A DNA stretch of 64,000 nucleotides from Chitinibacter tainanensis DSM 15459 (GCF_000429785.1 NZ_AUCN01000001.1:1-64000); one strand, 5' to 3'; positions 17,237-26,316 are shown, numbered from the stretch's first letter. Notes: generated from the letters alone by a model not told the origin. Numbers and translations are program-made.

Positions 17237-17710
17237 TTATTCCTGGCCGGCTACTTGTGCTTTTTCTGGCGCCGCCCAAATCCGGTATTGCAGCTCAACG
17301 CCTTCGGGCACATACACCACCAGCGGCAGTTTGGCGTTGTAGCGAATCAGCTGCTCGTTATACACCGGCACAAAGCGCTCGGTTTTGCTGCCTTCTGGGC
17401 AGGCCATCAGTGTCGTGGGGCCTGCGCTCACCGGGCCGACAGTCCAATAGTTATACCCCCAGCCCTGTACGGTCTGCTCTTTGATCTTGGCGCGCAGGCT
17501 GCGGGTATTGCAATCGGCCGCGATGACTTGGCCGGGGATCAATTGCACCCGATAGAGCTCGGGGTTTTGCATTTCCGGCAGGCGGATCACTTTACGCACA
17601 TAGCCTTCTTTGGCCGGTGGAAACGGCTGCAAATCGCTCGCGGCCAATGCCGGGGTGATTAAGCCTGCGGCCAATACGCCAGCCAATACTGATTGTGCGG
17701 TGAGTTTCAT
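17237..17710 (-). CDS. eco: Ecotin, periplasmic serine protease inhibitor
   Basis: Exported dimeric inhibitor of trypsin-fold proteases, 157 aa with a signal peptide (about 1-23). The mature part follows ecotin closely: LQPFPPAKEGYVRKVIRLPE, GWGYNYW, RYNAKLPLVVYVPEGVE and YRIW. The two Cys that form the disulfide are present (AADCN and MACP). The reactive loop reads TTLMACP where E. coli has STMMACP, so the P1 residue is Leu and not Met. Start: ATG at 17710 with AAGGAG six bases upstream; the longer frame to 17839 is not supported. Monocistronic with its own terminator. Confidence 0.95.
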   Translation of the reverse strand: MKLTAQSVLAGVLAAGLITPALAASDLQPFPPAKEGYVRKVIRLPEMQNPELYRVQLIPGQVIAADCNTRSLRAKIKEQTVQGWGYNYWTVGPVSAGPTTLMACPEGSKTERFVPVYNEQLIRYNAKLPLVVYVPEGVELQYRIWAAPEKAQVAGQE

Positions 17711-17941
17711 ATCCTGCTCCTTGTTCGGGGTGAATAAAGCATGCCTTAAGCATAAATGCGCGCTAGCCGTTGGCACGATGCAAGATTGCACAGCGCAGCG
17801 CGGCACAATTACCAAGCCGCCCAGCGCCAGCCATGCCATCTGAATAAAAATTTTTCCTATTCTGGCAAACTTGATCTACACCAAGATTACGATGATTGCA
17901 TATTGCAAGTCAGGTCTAAATCAACTTTGCACAGGTGTGAC

Positions 17942-20350
17942 ATGCAGCTCACGATTAAATCCCGTCTGATCTACACCATTACCTTTCTGGCCGTGCTGCT
18001 GCTGGCCATTGGCGGGCTCGGCATTTACCACCTGGGCCAACTTAATCAATCGCTAAAAACCGTGTATGAAGACCGCGTGGTGCCGCTGAAACAGCTTAAA
18101 CACATTGCTGATTTGTATGCGGTCAACGTGATCGACACCGCCAATAAGGCCAATGCCGGCCTGCTCGATGCCCCCACTGCGCTCAAAGCCCTGGCTGAAG
18201 CGCAGCAGCAAATCAGCGAAGAGTGGAAAAGCTATCAAAGCACCACGCTGACCAGTGATGAGAAAAAGCTCTCTACCGAGGCCATTGGGCTATTTGATAA
18301 AGCCAATGCCGATATTGATCGCTTGGAGCAATTTTTGCAGCAGCATGTGGGCCCGCTGGCCGGTGAGCTGGGGGATTTTGATGGGCCACTGTATCAAACC
18401 ATCGACCCGATTGGCGGCAAGATCAATGAGCTGATTGTGCTGCAACTGGATGTGGCCAAGGCCGAATATCTGGGCGCCCAGCAAACCTATGAGCAGGTGC
18501 GGCTGCTGTCCTTGATTTTACTGGCTGTGGGCATTGGGCTGGCGATGCTGTCGGGTTATTTATTAATCCGCGCGATTTCCACCCCGCTCTCGCGTGCTGT
18601 CGCGGTGGCGCAAGGCATTGCCAAAGGCGAGCTGGATCATCAAATTGTGGTGCACAGCCGCGATGAAACCGGACAGCTGATGCTGGCCATGCAGCAAATG
18701 CAGCAATCCATTCAAAGCTTTGTCAAAGCCCAGCAACATATGGCTGCCCAGCATGCCGCCGGTACCATGAGTGCGCGGATGGATGCCGCCCAATACCCGG
18801 GCACTTTTGGCACCATGGCGCAGGAAGTGAACACGCTGGTGAGCGAGCATATTCAGGTCATCCAGCAAACCATTGCCGTAATTGGCGAATACTCGCAGGG
18901 CAATTTCAGCCGTGATATGCCGGCCTTGCCCGGTGAAAAAGCCCAGATCACCGCAGCCATTACCGAAGTGAAACGCGCCTTGCTGGCGATTAGCGGCGAT
19001 ATTCAGCGGCTGGCCGAAGCCGGCGCCAAGGGCGATTTCAGCCAGCGCTGCAATGCCGAGCAATATCAATACATGTTCCGCAGCATGCTGGAAAACCTCA
19101 ATCAGCTGATCATCACCTGCGACGTCGGCTTTAACGACATCCTGCGGGTGAGCGAAGCGCTGGGGCGCGGCGATCTGAGTCAAACCATTACGCAGGATTA
19201 TCCGGGCCTGTTTGGGCGGGCACAGCAAGGGGTGAACGGTACCGTCACTACCCTGCGTAGCCTGATCGGCGAAGTGAACGAGCTAGTCAGCGCCGCCGCC
19301 AATCAGGGTGATTTCAGCCAGCGGCTGGAGCTGGCCAATAAACAGGGCTTCTCGCTCGAGCTAGCCGAGCAGCTCAATCAGCTCTCCAGCGTCACCGACA
19401 ATGGCCTGCGCGATGTAATGCGCGTGTCCAGCGCCCTGGCCAAAGGCGATCTCACCCAGATGATTACCCACAGCTATCCGGGCCTATTTGGTGAAACCAG
19501 CACCGCGGTGAACACCACGGTGAGTAATCTGCAGCAGTTGGTGGGTGAAATTCAGCTCTCGGGCCTAACCATTCAGCGGGCGGTTGGGGAAATCGTGCAG
19601 GGCAATACCGATCTATCACGCCGCACCGAAACCCAAGCCGCCAATCTGGAAGAAACCGCCGCCAGCACCGAAGAGCTGACCGGCACGGTGCGGCAAAATG
19701 CCGATCACGCCAAAGAAGCCAATAACCTTGCCCGCGAATCGGTGCGCATCGCCAAAGAAGGCGGCCAGAGTGTGCGCCAGGTGGTGGACACCATGCAGGC
19801 GATTCAAGATGCATCGCGCAAAATTGTCGACATCATTGGGGTGATTGATGGCATTGCCTTCCAGACCAATATCTTGGCGCTAAATGCCGCAGTTGAAGCC
19901 GCCCGCGCCGGCGAGCAAGGCCGTGGTTTTGCCGTGGTGGCCTCGGAAGTGCGCAATCTGGCTCAACGCTCCGCTGTCGCGGCCAAAGAGATCAAAGAGC
20001 TGATCAGCAATTCGGTGCATCAGGTCGAGCATGGCAGCCAGCAAGTGCAGCAAGCCGGCCACACCATGGGGCAGGTGGAGGCCAGTATTGACCGGGTGAG
20101 CACGCTGATTGGCGAAATTGCCGCCGCCTCCAGCGAGCAAAGCGCCGGCATTGCGCAGGTGAATCAGGCCGTCACCCAGATGGATGAAGTCACCCAGCAA
20201 AATGCCGCGCTGGTCGAAGAAGCCGCGGCCGCGGCCGAATCGCTGGCCGAGCAGGCGCATGTTTTGGCTGAAGCGGTCGGTACTTTCAAGCTCAAAGCCG
20301 ACACCCTGCTGAGCAAAAATCCCGCCCCACTGGCGGCCCTGCCCGCCTAA
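17942..20350 (+). CDS. Methyl-accepting chemotaxis protein with poly-HAMP region
   Basis: Inner-membrane chemoreceptor, 802 aa. TM1 (about 9-30), a four-helix-bundle periplasmic domain with conserved [22 protein letters not shown]2 (about 185-207), then a HAMP domain followed by a long region in which HAMP-like units recur ([27 protein letters not shown], each about 70-90 residues apart), and a signalling domain whose hairpin tip reads [27 protein letters not shown]. The C-terminus has no CheR-binding pentapeptide. Start: ATG at 17942 with AGGTG upstream; the longer frame has no initiation signals. A hairpin terminator follows. Confidence 0.93.
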   Translation: MQLTIKSRLIYTITFLAVLLLAIGGLGIYHLGQLNQSLKTVYEDRVVPLKQLKHIADLYAVNVIDTANKANAGLLDAPTALKALAEAQQQISEEWKSYQSTTLTSDEKKLSTEAIGLFDKANADIDRLEQFLQQHVGPLAGELGDFDGPLYQTIDPIGGKINELIVLQLDVAKAEYLGAQQTYEQVRLLSLILLAVGIGLAMLSGYLLIRAISTPLSRAVAVAQGIAKGELDHQIVVHSRDETGQLMLAMQQMQQSIQSFVKAQQHMAAQHAAGTMSARMDAAQYPGTFGTMAQEVNTLVSEHIQVIQQTIAVIGEYSQGNFSRDMPALPGEKAQITAAITEVKRALLAISGDIQRLAEAGAKGDFSQRCNAEQYQYMFRSMLENLNQLIITCDVGFNDILRVSEALGRGDLSQTITQDYPGLFGRAQQGVNGTVTTLRSLIGEVNELVSAAANQGDFSQRLELANKQGFSLELAEQLNQLSSVTDNGLRDVMRVSSALAKGDLTQMITHSYPGLFGETSTAVNTTVSNLQQLVGEIQLSGLTIQRAVGEIVQGNTDLSRRTETQAANLEETAASTEELTGTVRQNADHAKEANNLARESVRIAKEGGQSVRQVVDTMQAIQDASRKIVDIIGVIDGIAFQTNILALNAAVEAARAGEQGRGFAVVASEVRNLAQRSAVAAKEIKELISNSVHQVEHGSQQVQQAGHTMGQVEASIDRVSTLIGEIAAASSEQSAGIAQVNQAVTQMDEVTQQNAALVEEAAAAAESLAEQAHVLAEAVGTFKLKADTLLSKNPAPLAALPA

Positions 20351-20389
20351 ACGCGGCAACCGCCGGTTGTGACACACATGTTGCAATTA

Positions 20390-20417
20390 CCCACGCCGCC
20401 CACTTGGGTGGCGTGGG
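20390..20417 (+). terminator. Terminator of the poly-HAMP receptor gene
   Basis: A 12-bp stem CCCACGCCGCCC/GGGTGGCGTGGG with a four-base loop, followed by CTTTA. The T-run is short. Confidence 0.65.
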
Positions 20418-20430
20418 CTTTACCCTGCCG

Positions 20431-20478
20431 CGTATAAGCTGCAAAGCTTTGATCTGCAATGGCTTTGCGCACATACCC
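20431..20478. repeat. GGGTAT palindromic element, copy 4
   Basis: Divergent copy beginning CGTATAAGC and ending CACATACCC; the arms pair through GCAAAGC. It lies between the receptor terminator and the protease gene. Confidence 0.6.
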
Positions 20479-20578
20479 CCGTGTGAACTAGGCTGCTTTG
20501 TGATTCATGCAGCAAATCGCCCCGCATTAGGGATTTCCGCAGGTCTTATCCCATCCGCATATCCCCTATCCTCCTTGT

Positions 20579-20627
20579 GTCTTGCCGAACGAAAACACAA
20601 AACCGGCGCAAAACGGTCGGGCAAGAC
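20579..20627 (+). promoter_or_regulatory. Structured 5' leader of the protease gene
   Basis: GTCTTGCCGA (20579-20588) pairs with TCGGGCAAGAC (20617-20627, one bulge) around an A-rich inner region that has its own CCG/CGG pairing. It ends 26 bases before the protease start codon. It could be a regulatory RNA leader; it matches no riboswitch class I know. Confidence 0.4.
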
Positions 20628-20653
20628 TTAACCAAATAGGATGGAGATCCCTC

Positions 20654-22690
20654 ATGCAAATCAAAACTTGCCACGCGCTGGTCGCGTGCGCGCTGGCCTC
20701 GCTCGGCCTCACGGCCCAGGCCGACACTGTTGACCGGATTGTGGTCAAACTCAAACCCTCGCCGATGATGCGCAGCCTGAGCGCCAGCGATGTCAGCGAT
20801 ACGCTAAATCAAGCCACGCAGGGCAAAGGCCGGCATGCCTTTACCATGGCCGACGGCGAATCGCATGTGATTCAGCTGCCTAAGGGCCTGAGCGATGCCG
20901 AGCTGAAAGCCTATCTGCAAAAACTGCAGGCCAGTGGCGAGTTTGCCGCTGTTGAGGCGGATATCCGCATGTATCCACAAGGCGTGGTGCAGCCCAATGA
21001 CAGCCTGTGGAGCTCGATGTGGGATTTCCTCGCCCCAGTACCGGGTCGCAGCTATGGCGCGAACTTTCTCGGCGCCTGGGAATTTGGTAGCGGCCAGAAT
21101 GTCGTGGTGGGCGTGATTGATACCGGCGCGGTGCCGCACCCTGATTTGGGCACTTTAAGCCCGTTGGCGGGCAATTATGTGTCGGACGGCTATACCTTCG
21201 TGACCGACTGCTATCGCGCCGGCACCTGCGACTGGACCAGCGGCAGCCGCACCATCAAACCATTTGCCGGCGCACTGGATCAGGGCGACTGGTGCACCAG
21301 CAGCGATGTCAGCAATCAGATTTGCCAGCGCACCAGCAATAGCTCTTTCCACGGCTCACACGTGGCCGGCACCATTGCCGCGCTGGGCTACAACAATGTG
21401 GGCGTGATCGGTGGCGCCTACAACGCGCGCATTCTGCCAGTTCGCGCGCTGGGTAAAGGCGGCGGCTCGGCGATTGATATTGCCGATGCCATCCGCTGGG
21501 CCGCCGGCGTGCACCCTAGCATCCCTAACCCGAATCCGGCCAAAGTGATCAATATGAGTCTGGGTGGTAGCTCCAGCTCTTGTCCAAGCTACTATCAGTC
21601 GGCGATTAATGACGCGGTGAATGCCGGGGCGATTATCGTGGTGGCGGCCGGCAATGAAAGCCGCGATGCCTCGCAAGCAACCCCCGCCAACTGCGCCAAT
21701 GTCATCACCGTGGCCGCCACCGGCCAGTCGGGCGAAAAAGCCAGCTATTCCAACTTTGGTAGCAAAGTAACACTGGCTGCCCCGGGCGGGAATGGCAGCA
21801 TCCGCATCACCTCCACGGTAAACAAGAGCGCCAGCCGCGTTGATCTGTCGGCCAATGGCGCCGGCTACACCGGCATGAATGGCACTTCGATGGCCACGCC
21901 GCACGTTGCGGCGGCGGTTGCGCTGATGCTGGGGGCAAATCCCAAGCTGAAATACAACGACGTGGTGAGCTTGCTGCGCCAGTCGGCGACGGCATTCCCA
22001 AGTAGCGGTGGCTGCACCACCAGCAACTGCGGCGCGGGGATTTTGAATGCGGAAGCGGCGATCCGCCTGGCCAAGCAATCGGCGGGTGACAACACCGAGC
22101 CAAATCCAACGCCCACGCCAGTGATCACACCAACCCCGGCACCGGTCATCACGCCGACGCCAGCGCCAGTGATTACCCCGACCCCCGCGCCAATCGTAAC
22201 CCCAACACCAAAACCGACTACCCCACCAAGCGCCGGCTGCTACAGCGCTTGGGCGGAAGGTAAAACCTATCAAGTGGGTGATTGGGTGACCTTTGATGGC
22301 CGCAACTATCGGGCGCTGAATACGCATGTGGCCTATGTGGGCGCCAACTGGACGCCGAAAGCCACGCCAACCCTGTGGCAAGATGGCGGCGCCTGCAGCG
22401 GTAGCAGCACACCTGCGCCCGTGGTCACGCCCAAACCGAGCACTGCGCCGGTCATCACCCCAACGCCAGCCCCGGTGACAACGCCACAGCCGAGCGCTGC
22501 ACCCAGTACCGCGCCGACCGCCGCCCCAGCCTGCCCGGCTTGGGTTAGCAGCAGCGTGTACACTGCCGGCCAGTGTGTGAGCTTTAATGGCAAAACCTAC
22601 ACAGCCAAATGGTGGACCACCGGCGAGCAGCCAGGGGCTTCACAATGGGGCCCATGGGCGGCTCAGACTGCAGCCAGCAGCAAGCGTTAA
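20654..22690 (+). CDS. Secreted subtilisin-like (S8) protease with two chitin-binding modules
   Basis: Exported serine protease, 678 aa. Signal peptide (about 1-23), an I9-like propeptide (about 24-100), S8 catalytic domain with Asp156 (VIDTG), His233 (FHGSHVAGT) and Ser412 (GTSMATPHVA), a Pro/Thr linker of four TPTPAPVI-type units, one family 5/12-type module (CYSAWAEGKTYQVGD...TPTLW), a second linker and a second module (CPAWVSSSVYTAGQ...AKWW). Extracellular, anchored to chitin by its tail; it may strip protein from chitin-protein composites (inference). Start: ATG at 20654 with GGAG seven bases upstream. The next gene encodes a propeptide-like lipoprotein. Confidence 0.94.
   Translation: MQIKTCHALVACALASLGLTAQADTVDRIVVKLKPSPMMRSLSASDVSDTLNQATQGKGRHAFTMADGESHVIQLPKGLSDAELKAYLQKLQASGEFAAVEADIRMYPQGVVQPNDSLWSSMWDFLAPVPGRSYGANFLGAWEFGSGQNVVVGVIDTGAVPHPDLGTLSPLAGNYVSDGYTFVTDCYRAGTCDWTSGSRTIKPFAGALDQGDWCTSSDVSNQICQRTSNSSFHGSHVAGTIAALGYNNVGVIGGAYNARILPVRALGKGGGSAIDIADAIRWAAGVHPSIPNPNPAKVINMSLGGSSSSCPSYYQSAINDAVNAGAIIVVAAGNESRDASQATPANCANVITVAATGQSGEKASYSNFGSKVTLAAPGGNGSIRITSTVNKSASRVDLSANGAGYTGMNGTSMATPHVAAAVALMLGANPKLKYNDVVSLLRQSATAFPSSGGCTTSNCGAGILNAEAAIRLAKQSAGDNTEPNPTPTPVITPTPAPVITPTPAPVITPTPAPIVTPTPKPTTPPSAGCYSAWAEGKTYQVGDWVTFDGRNYRALNTHVAYVGANWTPKATPTLWQDGGACSGSSTPAPVVTPKPSTAPVITPTPAPVTTPQPSAAPSTAPTAAPACPAWVSSSVYTAGQCVSFNGKTYTAKWWTTGEQPGASQWGPWAAQTAASSKR
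22109..22212 (+). repeat. 24-bp tandem repeat in the protease linker
   Basis: Four diverged 24-bp units encode TPTPAPVI. Third-position differences between units show the repeat is old or kept at the protein level. Confidence 0.8.
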
Positions 22691-22697
22691 GTCGCGC

Positions 22698-22725
22698 CCC
22701 CAGTCAGCCTCTGCGCTGACTGGGG
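22698..22725 (+). terminator. Hairpin after the protease gene
   Basis: An 11-bp perfect stem CCCCAGTCAGC/GCTGACTGGGG with a six-base loop starts 8 bases after the protease stop. No T-run follows, so it may only stabilise the mRNA end and allow readthrough into the lipoprotein gene. Confidence 0.5.
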
Positions 22726-22780
22726 CTGACTAACCAAATTTGCGGCGATCACCGGGGGTATACTCGGCAAAGGAGCATAT

Positions 22781-23149
22781 ATGAAGCGTTTTAGCCTAAT
22801 ACTCTGCGGGGTATCATTGGGTATAGCCAGTGCACTGGGTGGCTGCAGCACGCAGGCGGCCAGCCCCAGCAGCCAACAAGTGGCCGCCAACGGGCCGAAG
22901 CTGATTATTCAGTTACGCTCGACGCCCAGCGATGCCAGCGCGGCGCAAGCCGCACTGGCGGCCTTGGCGCAGCGCCTGCAGCTGAGCTGGCAGTTCGAGC
23001 GCGAGCTGGGTGGTGGTTTTTGGGTGGTGCAACTGCCGCAGCCGCTGAGCCAAGACGCACTCAAGGCCCAATTGGCTCGTATTGGCGCCGACCCGGCCGT
23101 GCAGAGTGCAGAAGCCGATCAGCTGCTGCAAACCCAGCCAGCCCCGTAA
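22781..23149 (+). CDS. Lipoprotein resembling a free subtilisin propeptide (I9-like)
   Basis: Lipoprotein of 122 aa; lipobox LGGC with acylated Cys22. The rest (about 38-118) reads KLIIQLRSTPSD...GGFWVVQLPQPLSQDALKAQLARIGADPAVQSAEAD, which has the pattern of S8 protease propeptides (inhibitor I9): an initial beta strand, VxxLPxxLS, then LxxDPxVxxAExD. It lies 90 bases after an S8 protease whose own propeptide follows the same pattern. Possible roles are an in-trans folding helper or a protective inhibitor at the outer membrane (inference). AAGGAG lies upstream of the ATG. The family call is from pattern only. Confidence 0.7.
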   Translation: MKRFSLILCGVSLGIASALGGCSTQAASPSSQQVAANGPKLIIQLRSTPSDASAAQAALAALAQRLQLSWQFERELGGGFWVVQLPQPLSQDALKAQLARIGADPAVQSAEADQLLQTQPAP

Positions 23150-23165
23150 TTAGATCAACAACCCC

Positions 23166-23192
23166 AAAACCGCCAACACTGGCGGTTTTTTT
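23166..23192 (+). terminator. Terminator between lipoprotein and DMT transporter genes
   Basis: A 10-bp stem AAAACCGCCA/TGGCGGTTTT with a four-base loop and a T-run. The A-run on the other side makes it usable for the convergent gene as well. Confidence 0.9.
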
Positions 23193-23208
23193 CTATCCTG
23201 CGGTGGGC

Positions 23209-24153
23209 TTAGGCGTTACGCCCTGCTTCGGGCTGCAGCGTAGCGGTATCTCGCGCTGATTCGGGTGCAGCAAGCTCAACCGTCGCCACTCGGGGTATTG
23301 GCTTGGCCGTAGCAATGAGCAAGGCCGAGATCAAGATACCCACCCCACCCAGTAGTTGCCAGCCGCTGAGTTGGTCGCCGAGCAACGCCGCTGCCAGCAG
23401 CACACTCACCACCGGTTCAAGCGTCGAGAGCATCGAGGCTTCACTGGCTGGCAAGCGCTCCAGCCCGGCCAAAAAAGCCAAAATGGCACCCACCGTCGAA
23501 ACCAGCGCAATCGCCAGCAGCGCCAGCCAGCCGCTGTGGCTACCTGGCCAGACGGGAGTTTGCCAAGCGCTGGTCAGCCACAACGCCAGCGCCGCGGCAC
23601 TCATCACCACCGTCGCAGCCGGCATCGCACCGGCCTGCGGGGTGAGCCGGCTACCGGCCAGAATGTAGCCAGTGTAAATCGCCGCCGCTAACAGCCCGAG
23701 CAGCACACCCAGCCATTGCCCACCGGCCGGGCCAATGGTGAGGATCAGGCTAACCGCAGCCAGCGCTAGCGCCAGCAATTTGCGCCCGCCCAGCCGCTCG
23801 CCACCCCAGATGACCGCCACCAGCGTGACCAGCACCGGATAGGCATACAGCAATAAAGCCGCCAGTGCGGCCGAGCCATACTGCAAAGCGGAAAAATAAC
23901 TATAGGCCTGCCCCACATAGCCCAGCGCCCCCATGGCGGCCAAGCCCAGCAAGACCTTGCCACGCGGCCAGCGCCCGCCGCGCCAGAACATCACCGCAAT
24001 CATCACGGCGGCCGCCAGCGTAAAGCGCACCAGCAATAAGCCTTGGGTGTTCACCCCGCTTTGGTAGGCCCAGCTGCCAAAGATCGGCATCCAGCCAAAC
24101 GCGATCGCCGAGAAAACCACCAGCCACTGGCCAGCGCGTCGGGAAGCCTGCAT
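23209..24153 (-). CDS. EamA/DMT-family inner-membrane exporter
   Basis: Drug/metabolite transporter superfamily protein, 314 aa, with ten hydrophobic helices in two repeated halves, the EamA layout. The conserved ends of each half are seen (ALLLYAYPVLVTLVAVIWGGERLG and SEASMLSTLEPVVSVLLAAALLGDQLS). Substrate unknown. Monocistronic; the convergent neighbour shares its terminator. Confidence 0.88.
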   Translation of the reverse strand: MQASRRAGQWLVVFSAIAFGWMPIFGSWAYQSGVNTQGLLLVRFTLAAAVMIAVMFWRGGRWPRGKVLLGLAAMGALGYVGQAYSYFSALQYGSAALAALLLYAYPVLVTLVAVIWGGERLGGRKLLALALAAVSLILTIGPAGGQWLGVLLGLLAAAIYTGYILAGSRLTPQAGAMPAATVVMSAAALALWLTSAWQTPVWPGSHSGWLALLAIALVSTVGAILAFLAGLERLPASEASMLSTLEPVVSVLLAAALLGDQLSGWQLLGGVGILISALLIATAKPIPRVATVELAAPESARDTATLQPEAGRNA

Positions 24154-24251
24154 GACAGCTACATCCGGAAAGCAAAAAACACAGTGTGCCGGAAAGCCCA
24201 GCGGCGCGGCAAGCTAGGCGCGCACACCGGCTGGTATGCTGGTGTGATACT

Positions 24252-25157
24252 TCAGGCGAGGGTGGTCAGCACGTTTTCCCATTGGCGCACCAGCTGCTCG
24301 ATGTGCACCGTATCGGCCTGGAGCGCGAGCGCCTCGGCGCTGGCTGTGCGGCCAGTGGCTTGCGCGATCAGATGCCCTTGCGGGGCAGCTTGCCATTGAT
24401 ATTCGCCCTGACAATGCGGGCAGGCCAGATAATCCCCGGCCACCGAACTATGAAACTGCACCAAGGTGGGCCCGCACATCTGGCATTGCCCCAGCGGGAT
24501 ACCTGCACTGGAATGCCCGACAATATGCGCCAGCTCGCCCGCCTGCCCCAGCGTCAGCAGCGCCGTGCCGCATTGCCGATCAAACTGTTGCCCCAGGGCG
24601 GCTTCGATAATATTCAGCGCGCGCTCAATCGGCATCCCCGCCCGATAAGGGCGCGAGCTGGTCATGGCATCAAAGGCATCGCACACGCCGATGATGCGCG
24701 CATCCAGGGAGATCTGCTCGCCCTGCAAGCCGGCCGGGTAACCGCGACCATCTGGCGTTTCGTGATGTTCCAGCACCCCTTTAAGCACCAGCGGCGCAAA
24801 CGGATGTTGCGCCAGCAGCCGCGCGCCCAGCGCCGGGTGGGTTTTGATGACCGCGTATTCGTCGTCGGTGAGTTTGTCGGGCTTACGCAAGATGGCATCG
24901 GGCACGCCAATTTTGCCCAGATCATGCAAAAAGCCGGCCATAGCAATGCGATTTACCTCCACCGCATCCAGCCCCAGCACTCTGGCCAGCTGGGCCGAGA
25001 GCATGGCCACGCGCCACAAATGCCCGCCGGTGTAGGCATCGCGCGCCTCCACCACCCAGGCCGAAGCCAGCAGGCTGGCGAGCAAGGCGCGCTGCTGCGC
25101 CTCCCATTGCTCGCGCAGGCGGCTGAGTTCGGCTTTGGTTTTTCCTAGAAACAGCAT
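24252..25157 (-). CDS. HD-GYP phosphodiesterase with C-terminal zinc-ribbon-like tail
   Basis: Cytoplasmic c-di-GMP phosphodiesterase of the HD-GYP class, 301 aa. HD is His78-Asp79 (FLHDLGKIGVP), followed by HHETPDGRGYP (131-141), so the catalytic core is intact. There is no receiver or sensory domain at the N-terminus. The C-terminal part has two CxxC pairs (CQMC and CPHC, about 25 residues apart) that look like a zinc ribbon, an unusual addition. Start ATG with GGAGAAAGG upstream. The next gene upstream (an M14 peptidase) starts in the same direction; co-transcription is possible. Confidence 0.88.
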   Translation of the reverse strand: MLFLGKTKAELSRLREQWEAQQRALLASLLASAWVVEARDAYTGGHLWRVAMLSAQLARVLGLDAVEVNRIAMAGFLHDLGKIGVPDAILRKPDKLTDDEYAVIKTHPALGARLLAQHPFAPLVLKGVLEHHETPDGRGYPAGLQGEQISLDARIIGVCDAFDAMTSSRPYRAGMPIERALNIIEAALGQQFDRQCGTALLTLGQAGELAHIVGHSSAGIPLGQCQMCGPTLVQFHSSVAGDYLACPHCQGEYQWQAAPQGHLIAQATGRTASAEALALQADTVHIEQLVRQWENVLTTLA

Positions 25158-25199
25158 GGCCTTTCTCCGCTTGAGCTGTTTCCTTGGTATAGCTGGTTT

Positions 25200-26150
25200 T
25201 CAGGCCGGTGGCGCGTGCCGCGCCAAGAGATAGTCAATGCCCGCGGTGAGCGTGGCCACTTGCGCGGCATTGCACTGCGCTGGCGTGGCGCTGGGGCTGT
25301 CGGGGTAGACTTCGGTGGTGGTTACCAGCGCCGCCGCTGTCATCCCGCCACACAGCCCGAGCTCGCGCTTAGCGTAATTGATCACGCCATGCTGCTGCAG
25401 TGGCTCGCCAATCAGGCAGCCCTGCGCGTCGGGCAAGGCAATGTGGGTCACCTGGCTCACAGCGGCAATCAATGCGCGCTGAAACTCAGGCGCTGGGCGC
25501 TCGTTATCGCCGACCAGATAAAAGCCATCCGGAATCGCATGCCAATCAAAGGCTACGCCATCGCGGGCGGCTTTGGCCGGGCCAAATTCACTATTGTCGG
25601 TGTCGGTGGTTTCGTGCAAATCGATATGCAGCGCCACCTGCGGCGCATGAGCGGCCACACAGGCCAGCACCGCCGCGGCTTCTTGCGCCGGGCTATCGGC
25701 ATAAAAATGCCGGTTAGGGTCGAGCGTGAGCGGATTCCAGCGATTGATGGTTTCAAAGCCCCACGGGCTGATACAGGGCAAGACCAAGAGATTCACATGC
25801 TCGGCATAGCGGGCAAAATCGTGCGCAATAAATTGCAAGGCACCGAGCACGCCACTGGTTTCGTAGCCGTGTACGCCCCCGGTAATCAGCACCGTCGGGC
25901 GCTCGGGCAGCCACACACGGCTTTTTACCGCCAGCAAAGGATAGCTCGCCAAACCCAGCGCGCAGTAATCGAGCCGGCCGTATTCAATCAGCTCCGCTGC
26001 GGCAGGCAGCGTCTGGCGCAACGGCTTGAGCACCAGATCGGCATAGCAGCGCTGGCGTTGCTGACGGGCCAGCCAAGCGGCTTTTTCCGCTGCGCCCCAG
26101 GCCTGGCCGGAACGGCCAATCGGGTAGATGGTGCGATGGGGAGCAGACAT
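25200..26150 (-). CDS. M14-family metallocarboxypeptidase-like protein
   Basis: Zinc peptidase of the M14/AstE-like group, 316 aa, no signal peptide. Likely zinc ligands are His and Glu in GGVHGYETSG and His in LHIDLHETTDTD; a candidate catalytic Glu is in TTEVYPDS. The family includes carboxypeptidases, murein-peptide amidases and aspartoacylases; the sequence does not settle which. The ATG at 26150 is chosen over a TTG at 26159. It stops 42 bases before the HD-GYP gene start. Confidence 0.8.
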   Translation of the reverse strand: MSAPHRTIYPIGRSGQAWGAAEKAAWLARQQRQRCYADLVLKPLRQTLPAAAELIEYGRLDYCALGLASYPLLAVKSRVWLPERPTVLITGGVHGYETSGVLGALQFIAHDFARYAEHVNLLVLPCISPWGFETINRWNPLTLDPNRHFYADSPAQEAAAVLACVAAHAPQVALHIDLHETTDTDNSEFGPAKAARDGVAFDWHAIPDGFYLVGDNERPAPEFQRALIAAVSQVTHIALPDAQGCLIGEPLQQHGVINYAKRELGLCGGMTAAALVTTTEVYPDSPSATPAQCNAAQVATLTAGIDYLLARHAPPA

Positions 26151-26286
26151 CAGAAGCAACCTCGGCAGACAACGCAGAAGGCCTCACTATACACCGCCCA
26201 CCTTGGCCTCGGGATCAGGGGAATCGGTCACGGCTGAGGCGCCCAGTACTTGCCACACGCCTCAATCTGGTCGGCCTATAAAAAAC

Positions 26287-26313
26287 AAAACCGCAGCTAT
26301 TGCTGCGGTTTTT
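26287..26313 (-). terminator. Terminator of uppP
   Basis: Stem AAAACCGCAG/CTGCGGTTTT with a six-base loop; on the minus strand it is followed by a T-rich tract. It lies past palindromic element copy 5, about 55 bases after the uppP stop. Confidence 0.8.
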
Positions 26314-26316
26314 AAT

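Noticed and set aside
21356-22381. Minus-strand open frame of 341 codons within the protease gene
   Set aside because: Antisense to an intact S8 protease; composition is Gly/Arg/Trp-rich as expected from reversed GC-rich codons.
22754-22830. GGGGGTATACTC and GGGGTATCATTGGGTATAG near the lipoprotein start
   Set aside because: GGGTAT occurs but there is no matching right arm at the usual distance, so it is not counted as a palindromic element.
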